A stretch of 64,000 bases of DNA from Favolaschia claudopus. Its lineage: Eukaryota; Basidiomycota; Agaricomycetes; Agaricales; Mycenaceae. Shown here in pieces: positions 57,125 to 64,000 of the stretch; position 1 is the stretch's first letter; each line of letters starts with the position of its first letter. Under the pieces are notes generated by a model that did not search any database, was not told the origin of the DNA, and saw nothing but the letters and a program-made list of their open reading frames with translations. Made by a program: the position numbers and the translations under genes. The stretch spans positions 186,001 to 250,000 of the forward strand of contig JAWWNJ010000094.1 of NCBI GenBank assembly GCA_037176885.1, given 5' to 3'.

Positions 57125-59370
57125 TCAATGGATATGACTATGATAAAGGTGATGAGGATTGGATATCGCAGGGGCAGCGAGGAAACCCTTGAGGGATTCC
57201 TCCGCAGCGTACGCCACACCATGCAGCGCACCGTCGGTACCGACCGAAACGCCCGAGAATGACGGCATCCCCGAAATCTTCGCACGCACTGCCCCGGCAC
57301 CGACTCCCCACTCATGAGGCGCGGAAGCGCAGTCGTTTGACCACGTATTGCCCTTGAGTGCTCCCAGTCCCGGGAGCTCCATGAATGATGCCGAAGTCGG
57401 GTACGCGCAACCGCGTTCCGCTCCGAAAGCAGCTTCGAAGGCGACACCAGGCAGGGTGGGGGGAGAGTGCGCGGCACTCCAGTGCGATGGGCCCTCGTTT
57501 CCTGAGACCACGACGATGTCGTGAGAGTACGGTGCCATGTTGTCGTCCATGAAAGTCGACATCTGGATGGTGCGGTCGCCTGAAGAAGATTCCGTAGACG
57601 AGGGGGAGTAACTGAGACTGGGCGTCGGCGGGATGGGACTGTATTGCTGGCTGGAATACGTCGAACTCGGAGAGCACGGCGACACGGCCTGAGAAGACAA
57701 CGCTCATTAGTATAAGCACAATGAGAAGCATATGTACTGACCACACTGAACTCGGGCGAACCCATATCTTGATCTTGTTGAGCAATGTTTGAGAATGACA
57801 ACCGGTGCTGTTCGGCAATCCAAGTCGACTCGTAGTGGGGGGTGGGGGAGGGACCGCTCAAGCGATCTTTCTCTGCAAAAGCATCAGCGGGCAGCGTCGA
57901 GCTTCTTCGCAATCCGCGCGTCAACGAGGGTCTCGTAGAAACGGGGGAGCTGGCGGCGGCCAACATAACGGTCTTGCTCTCCTTCTTGTCGGTGCGTACC
58001 AAGAAAGCGCCCTTGCTGTCGGTGAGAGTCGCTTCGCTGCGACAGCGAACCACTGGTCTGCCGGTCGCAACGGACGCAGGAGTAGGGGTAGGGGAAGACG
58101 CTGCACTGGACGAAGAGGTCGCGGGCGTTTTGCCGACCCAGAGACGCCAATCGAGGGCATCACCGAGGGCACGCTCACAGCGGCCAATCTCTCTGGCCGG
58201 TAGACCAGAAAGTTTTGCCCAGGCGCGGTTCGAATAACACTTGTCCTGTGTGAACTTGGACGCAAGGATAAGAGAGGCGAGGAAAGCCCGTCTAGGGCAG
58301 AGAAGAGGGGAGGGGAGGGGAGTCGACTCGGAATTCCCAGAGTCTGATTGGGGTTGTTGGGGCTGTTGGCTCAACAAGTTCGAGTCCTCCGCAACAGCAG
58401 AGGTCGATGATGGGGTAGCCGTGCAGGCTATATCCTCGTTATCGCAGACGCGAACGGTGTCCATGACATCTTCGGCATTACGCCAAGCTGTTGGTGTGTC
58501 AAATTCCAAGGCGGCAAGCTGGGCCTCGAGCTCGAGTTCTGCCGCGGTCGCGGGAGTGACCCTAGATTCCGAGTCGAATTCGGCTGAACCACCTTGACCG
58601 GACTGTTCCTTCAGAATTAGTTCAGGCACCTTGGGCCGAATCGCCTCCAGATAGCACAATGCTGTTTGGAGGACGGAGCCGGAAGTTCGGGATCGTCTGA
58701 GAACCTCGTGGACAAATCCTTTGATCGGAACGAGGTTGGTCCGGTTATCCAAGTCCTGGTCGCACTGGAGCGCCACAGCGCCGGGGAGAGCGTATTCTAA
58801 AGAACTCGTCGACGAGACCGGGGAGGGAGGGGAAGTGCGAGTGAGGGGGGATGCCGAAGGCAGTTGCGTGCCGCGTCTGCGGGACTGGGGGGGTGGGGGC
58901 GGGGCTGAGATTTCACAGCCAACCATGGCTTTAGAAGAGGTCAAAAATACATTTGGGATGTCCTGCGGACGCCATATTTCGCATAACGACTTTACGGCTT
59001 GATCTGGGGATGCTGGCATGGGCAACGGTGGAAGAGATGATACTGGTGGCCACATACCGACTAAGCCGGTAGCATATTTACTCTTGTGCTCCCGAGGAGG
59101 ATTGGAGGGGTCTCGAGGAGTTTGCGGCATAGACAATTGAGCTTTTAGTCGTTCTGTTTCGCATGGTAGAGTCGGCTTGTGGGGAGAAGGTGGTGATACA
59201 GAGGTGGCCGGGGTACTGAGATAAGAGAGAGAAGGGGAACGAGACGACAGGGAGGAAGTCGAGGCAGACGATAGGGAAGCAGAGGCTATAGCATTGTAGG
59301 GCTGCCAACGGACCCGCGAGCGGGTTGCCGGAGGAGCCCTATGAGCGAGAGAGTGGATTGAGGAGTGCAT
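57125..59370 (-). CDS. Pho80/PCL-type cyclin with an interrupted cyclin box
   Basis: Exons 59370-57742 and 57688-57125 total 2193 bases, 730 residues. The N-terminal 205 residues are Ser/Pro-rich. The cyclin box starts TNLVPIKGFVHEVLRRSR (about 211-228) and GSVLQTALCYLEAIRPKVPE, then breaks for roughly 105 residues of acidic, Gln-rich sequence. It resumes CPRRAFLASLILASKFTQDK, YSNRAWAKLSGLP and CERALGDALDWRLWVGK (about 358-414). These match Pcl/Pho80-like cyclins that activate Pho85/Cdk5-type kinases. The C-terminal 300 residues are low complexity with many SP/TP sites. The intron after FSV (57741-57689) returns to a biased frame (PSSTYSSQQYSPIPPTPS), while the unspliced frame becomes Arg-rich nonsense. 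Confidence 0.85.
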
Positions 59371-60983
59371 ATGGGGGGGTTGAAAAATTGAGTTGGGATT
59401 TGGGAGGGCTGAGAGACGATTAAACGGAGGGTAGGATTATAGGACTTTAGATAGTTTTAGGCCGCGCATCGAATGACATGGGGGTGGAGATAGAGTACTG
59501 AACCGAGAAAAATGAGGCAGAAAACGGGGAGGACAGCAGGAGAATTTGGCGGTTGGGGGGGACAAAGAAATTCTGCAATGAGAAGCACATTTCGACTGGT
59601 TAGAGCAGCTTCGGACGACTCAAGTCAGCGACCTGAGTACGATCCGATTACAGGGAGCTTTGTCGCACGACAAAGGCCTGTAAAAAAGATTTGTCTAGAA
59701 AGACAAGCGAGTAGAGTTCCGTAGAGCAAGTAGAGGAGCGGAGAGTGTGGTTGGAGAGTTTGAGGCGGGCTTAAAGACGAGTGAGTTGGGGCGGCAGTGT
59801 TCGGTCGAGTCACACGTCACGGTCGTCACTGTGACTTGAGTCATTCATTTTTTCCCACCGACTCAATCTACCCCGGTTTGACTCTTATTATCAACCATCT
59901 CTTTCTTGACTCCATCCCAAGCCGCGCGTATACCTTGTCTATTGTCTCCTGGTCGTCCCCATCCCTTTCGTATTGTTCTCGTCCTTTTCTCTATCGCCGT
60001 CGATTTTTTTCAACATCCAGAAGCATCTCCATAAAAGGCTGTTCTCTCTCTTGCGATCGCCGGCTCTCGTCCGCAGCGTCCTCTGTGTGTCCTGTGCACG
60101 TTGCATACATACTCTACCTCTCGACTCGAGTCTTCTGTCGTGCGGTATTCCCTCCGTTCCGTCTTCTGTGTACGTTTGATGATCCGGATATTCTGCTCTG
60201 CCTGCTTTCGACCACTACCTTGTCGTTTTACCTCTCTTCGGACCATCCTGCTGCTTGTATGACTCCCTCGCTCTCGCCATTGTTGCGCCGTCCATTGTGG
60301 TATGCTCCGAAGATGCTCTGACTCGCATCATTCCCAGATGGTGATAGTCAATGGCAACTTATAGGCAAGACTTGAGCTCACACGCCACGGCGCTTCTCTC
60401 TCGGCTCCCTCCGAATGAGTCTCATTGGTCTGTTGAGGTCTGTTGCCAATCGTTGGGAGTTGTGTAAGCGCCTCCGCGGTCCGTACCACTGCCTACCACA
60501 TCGCGCGTATATTGCAGACTCGTGATGCGAAAAAAAATGGTTTCTATCTTTTCCTGTCCTTCTGTATACGATACATATTAAGTACACATACCGTAACAAA
60601 CGTCCACGCACACCGCGTACAATGCAATGGATGTCCCGTCTTCGAGTGATTTTCTAGAGTGATAAACTTCGGTCGGAGCCATCTATTTTGAATCGTGACA
60701 TAAAAAACCTGGATGTTCTTGAATCCCTCGCCCTCTAGAGTACATCGATATCCCTTCACCAGCCTTCACCGTCCTTCCGCCAAGTGAGCAACCCTCGGAA
60801 CGGGTGATACGGGAAGCGCAAGATTGTGATCAAGGAGTGCCAAGTCGGCACATGGAGTTGATGTAAATGAAGCGCGGTCAGGCTTGACCGGGTCCCCTTA
60901 AACGGCTTGGAATTCTTGTTCGCTGTGATCCCTCCTGTTCTCTTCGAGCCTCCTCACTCCAGTCCTTCCTTTCTCGTCTCGTC
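59371..60983. promoter_or_regulatory. 1.6 kb divergent region, cyclin and GH23 genes
   Basis: Contains a long pyrimidine-rich tract (59800-60250), whose apparent 174-codon plus-strand frame is Ser/Leu/Phe-rich translation of CT sequence rather than a gene. The tract may be the 5' leader or promoter of an unseen transcript. CGCGTACAATGCAATGG-like words near 60610-60630 are not interpretable. Confidence 0.35.
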
Positions 60984-62339
60984 ATGCTCCTTACCCTCCC
61001 CGTCGTCCTCCTCTCCGTCGCCCTCGCCGCTCAGGCTAACCTCGCTCACGACGGTCATGCGATTGCCCGTCACCACCAGCGAGTTTCCGTCCCCAAAGCT
61101 CCGCTGGAAGCTCCCAGGAAGCGCAAGTCTTGCAATCGCGTACGTCGATCCGCGACAACGAACGAAATCCAGCTCAATTTCGACTGCATTGTAGAAACAT
61201 TCCTTCTCCGTGAAGCCACCAGCACGCATCACGCAACCAGCACCACAACCCACAAGACCACGACTGAGAAGAAGAAGACCAACACTGCTAACTTTGTCAA
61301 GCCCACCACCCCGGCCAAGCAGGCTGAGACGCCCGTCAGCAACAACCAAGCGGCGTCCGGTCTCATCAGAGTTAGCGGCGGTCAATGCCCCAACAATGGC
61401 GCGACCAGTACGGCTGGCTCTGCATCGTTGCATTCATTACTTACACTATAACTCAGAGAAGACCACTGGCACCACTGGTCCCAATGGTTCTATCGATTGG
61501 CTAAACTGCGGTGTTACTGGCACGTCGAGCGCTTCCCTCCGCTTTACCAGCTAATTTTTGCATCAGGGGGTGGATGGAACCCTCCCCATGTCAAGGTTTC
61601 CGACATCAAAGTTGTGGATCTGAATGACGCTCTCAAAGACCCCAACACCCCTTTCACCGCTTGCAAGGCGTATGATTTTTCCTGCTTCTCAGATCATCTT
61701 GGGTTTTCCAACACAAGTTCTACAGATTCACTGGCTATTTCTACAAGTACGCTGGAGAATTCGGCCTCCAGCCCATCATGCTCGCTGCATTTGCCATGCA
61801 AGAGTCTAGCTGCAACCCCCAGACCGTTGGTGGAGGTGGCGAGCAAGGGCTCATGCAGATCACCAAAGAGAAATGCGGTGGAGCACCTGGCGGTAACTGC
61901 CGTGACCCCGTTCGTTTAATCTTTTTCTTGCTCCAATGACTTGGCTCATTTTTACGACAGGATTTCAACATTCGCACTGGTGCCAAGTACTTTGCCCAGA
62001 CTCTCAACGATAACGGCGGTAATGTCCTCTTGGCTGTTGGACAGTACAACGGATGGTACCAGGGCTTGACTAAAGTGCGTATTCGAACAATGCGAGTATG
62101 TTGCGACTCATTGACTTGGAATGATAGGATGGCGCCACTGCTGCCCGTTGGTCCAAGTGCTGCAGATGCCAGAACAACCTTGACTAGTACGGCGATCCTT
62201 TTCATTCTCGGCAATACCAGACCTTTGACCCTTTTTTTCCAGCCTCCACCAGTACTTCAACGGCTGGCTGCAAAACGTCAACGCGTACTACAACCACCTT
62301 GGCAAATACTTCAACCTCGACGTATGCCCTGAATACTAA
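60984..62339 (+). CDS. Secreted GH23-type lytic transglycosylase / lysozyme-like protein
   Basis: Exons 60984-61407, 61457-61510, 61567-61669, 61726-61909, 61961-62074, 62128-62186 and 62243-62339 total 1035 bases, 344 residues. The signal peptide MLLTLPVVLLSVALAAQA is followed by a dibasic region and a Thr/Lys/His linker. The SLT domain carries GEFGLQPIMLAAFAMQESSCNP with the catalytic Glu in QES, GEQGLMQITKEKCGG, FNIRTGAKYFAQTL and VGQYNGWYQG. Late cysteines (SKCCRCQ, DVCPEY) suggest disulphides. The fold cleaves bacterial peptidoglycan glycan strands, so a role in attacking or feeding on bacteria is likely, but that is inference. A possible 51-base in-frame intron lies inside the first exon (61145-61195). 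Confidence 0.85.
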
Positions 62340-62681
62340 GCGCCAGCTAATTATTTTGGTAATTTCGAAACGACACACGAACCACCATTCGAATCGTCAC
62401 GACGCCCACTGCCCCGACACACCGTGGAACCAAATTGAAATTTTGCCTGGTGCACAAGCATACCCTTACATACGCAATGCAGCTCGTAGTGCCTTCTTAC
62501 CTTCTGACGGACCGTAGTAAATATACAGTCTGTATCAACGTAGTTTCTTGGACGTGGAATATGATACTCCGATTCCACCTTATGACGAGCGACTGCTTTT
62601 TGAGACGTTGAGCTGACGCCGACGCGACTCCAAGTTGCCATCAAACCCCAAATTAGCGCGAATTCTTTCAGTCTTCTCAAA
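62340..62681. promoter_or_regulatory. Spacer with the phosphatase gene promoter
   Basis: 342 bases between tandem genes. It should hold the GH23 3' end and the PP5 promoter; no motif is placed. Confidence 0.3.
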
Positions 62682-64000
62682 ATGTCGGACTCTGAGCCAT
62701 CTTCAGCTCTCAGTTCCCCGGCCCTCTCTGCGTCAACCCCGCCGTCTTCTGTTCCGTCGCCCCAGCTCCAGGCCCTTTCCATCGAAGTCTCAGCCGAAGA
62801 CAAGGCCGCTGCCGCCGCACTCAAGACCGAAGCCAACAAGGCATTTTCCGGTAGGCGCTCCATGTAAGCCCGATTTTACATCCTGGCGACTCACGGACTG
62901 TGCTAGGCCATGACTTCCCCAAAGCCGCTCGTCTCTATTCCGAGGCTATCGAGAAAAATCCGTCAGACGCAACAATCTGGTGTAATCGGGCGTATGCGCG
63001 CATGAAACTCGAGGAGTTTGGCTACGCTCTCACCGACGCGAGTGAGTACCCATATTCTCTCGTGAAACGCCACTTCATTACTATGTACTGTGCCGTGCAG
63101 GCCAGGCCATTCAGATAGACCCCAAATACGCTAAGGCGTATTACAGGTGCGTATTTTTTATTTTGTTGTTTTTGTTTTATTCCTGGGTCCCTGGTGCGCG
63201 GGTACAGAGGACCCTTTCATGTTGTCTGGGTTCTGGGTTGCTGTTGTTGTCGATCTGAAATATGCGGGGCTGCTGGCAGGCGCGCGACATGCAACATGCA
63301 AATACTCAAACATCAGGCAGCCGTCGCGGACTTTCGCAAGGTGCTCGCGATCGAGCCCAAAAACGAGGCCGTGCGCGCGCAGCTGGCTGCCGCGCAGAAG
63401 CTCATTCGAAAGATTGAATTCGAAAAGGTATGTAGATGGATGGTGAAGCTAAAACAGACCCTTGATTTTACTGAGCTCGTACCGCACACGACAGGCCATC
63501 GAGGTTGAGGGCGAGAAAAGCGCGGTTCTCCGGTGCCAGGAACTTATTGCGGAAGGTGCGCTGGTGACGAAAATTGTTTTTGTGGCTGCTGAAACCGATT
63601 TCGCGACGGGTAGGTAGCTGCGAAGTCGAAAAGGCATATGCTGGCCCCAAACTGCCGTTTGCGGATGGAAAATTCAGCATAACGCACGAATTTGTAAAGG
63701 CCATGATAGAATGGTTCAAGGAGGGAAAGACCTTGCCTAAACGATACGTTTGGGAAATTGTCCTTGGTGCACACGACCACTTTGCGAAAGAGGAGAGTTT
63801 AGTGAAAGTCGACTTGGAGGAAGGAGTAACAATCGATGTTATTGGCGATGTACATGGTACAATTTCGTCCCTCGCCGCCTATCATTGGAGCTGCTATTGA
63901 CGCATACACGTTGACCAGGCCAGTTCTACGACATGCTGCACCTTTTCTCGCTTACGGGCGAGCCAAGCGAGAAACATTACTTGCTGATGAACGGTGACCT
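62682..64000 (+). CDS. PPT1: Serine/threonine protein phosphatase 5 (TPR-PP5), 5' part
   Basis: Exons 62682-62850, 62907-63041, 63101-63146, 63280-63427, 63495-63555, 63614-63856 and 63919 to beyond the window; all phases agree. A disordered Ser/Pro start is followed by three TPR motifs: ALKTEANKAFSGHDFPKAARLYSEA and its partner helix, IWCNRAYARMKLEEFGYAL, and QAIQIDPKYAKAYYRRATC with FRKVLAIEPKN. The TPR block binds Hsp90. Then come the linker CEVEKAYAGPKLP, KRYVWEIVLGAHDHFAKEE and the first phosphatase metal motif DVIGDVHGQFYD, leading to LLMNGDL at the window edge. The remaining catalytic domain lies outside. Intron 63147-63279 (133 bases) is longer than the others in the window. Confidence 0.93.

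Noticed and set aside
56722..57741. Continuation of the long unspliced frame downstream of the cyclin's first exon
   Set aside because: Arg/Leu-rich shadow; a GTCAGT...CTCAG intron moves to the biased frame used for exon 2.
59797..60321. 174-codon plus-strand ORF
   Set aside because: Ser/Leu/Phe/Arg-rich product of a CT tract, no domain, no splice context; looks like promoter or leader.
61670..61725. A 23-base intron or a GC-AG intron in the GH23 gene
   Set aside because: A canonical GT-AG intron (61670-61725) ending TTCTACAG keeps the frame and has normal length.

Overview
The window is nuclear DNA of a filamentous basidiomycete, most likely a mushroom-forming agaricomycete. Genes are densely packed on both strands and interrupted by many short introns, mostly 45-60 bases, with CT-rich branch and acceptor sites. 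The content also fits: an AA9 lytic polysaccharide monooxygenase, an EF3/New1-type ribosomal ATPase, a sterol C8 isomerase, an NDR kinase with fungal architecture, a Mkk1-type MAPK kinase and several fungal transcription factors. I spliced almost all models by hand. Nearly every multi-exon model sums to a multiple of three, which is the main support for the coordinates. Family assignments rest on recognising motifs and remembered family layouts; no database search was run.

Layout. 0-5 kb: N-terminal part of a CCCH-finger/NFX1-like helicase gene (-), divergent from electron-transfer flavoprotein alpha (+), then a short unknown ORF (-) and a proline-rich unknown gene (+). 4.8-16 kb, all minus strand: a decayed vacuolar carboxypeptidase S gene, ERG2, ORC6, an AA9 LPMO and the large ribosome-biogenesis gene RRP12. 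RRP12 shares a 173-base promoter with a glycerol-3-phosphate acyltransferase (+). 18-31 kb: a single-pass membrane protein (-), an EF3/New1 ATPase (+), a homeodomain factor (-) and an NDR/LATS kinase (+). 31-39 kb: a C2H2 factor (-), BolA (-), an unknown 448-residue protein (+), a second C2H2 factor (+) and NAA50 (-). 39-49 kb: a gene-poor stretch, an unknown conserved-looking protein (-), a Mkk1/2-like MAPKK (+), another gene-poor stretch and a short Zn2Cys6 factor (+). 50-64 kb: a secreted aspartic peptidase (-), an AhpC/TSA-like protein with long disordered ends (-), a frame-disrupted unknown gene (+), a Pho80-like cyclin (-), a secreted GH23-type transglycosylase (+) and the start of a PP5-type phosphatase (+).

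How it fits together. This looks like an ordinary euchromatic stretch in which housekeeping genes (ETF, sterol and phospholipid synthesis, replication origin, ribosome assembly, translation) sit among signalling and developmental regulators (NDR kinase, MAPKK, cyclin, PP5, four transcription factors) and secreted enzymes (AA9, A1 peptidase, GH23). I see no gene cluster of the secondary-metabolite or defence type, no transposon and no CRISPR. The most notable observations are a multiply frameshifted carboxypeptidase S between intact genes, five GC-AG introns that the reading frame demands, and changes at normally conserved positions in the AA9, NAA50 and aspartic peptidase proteins.
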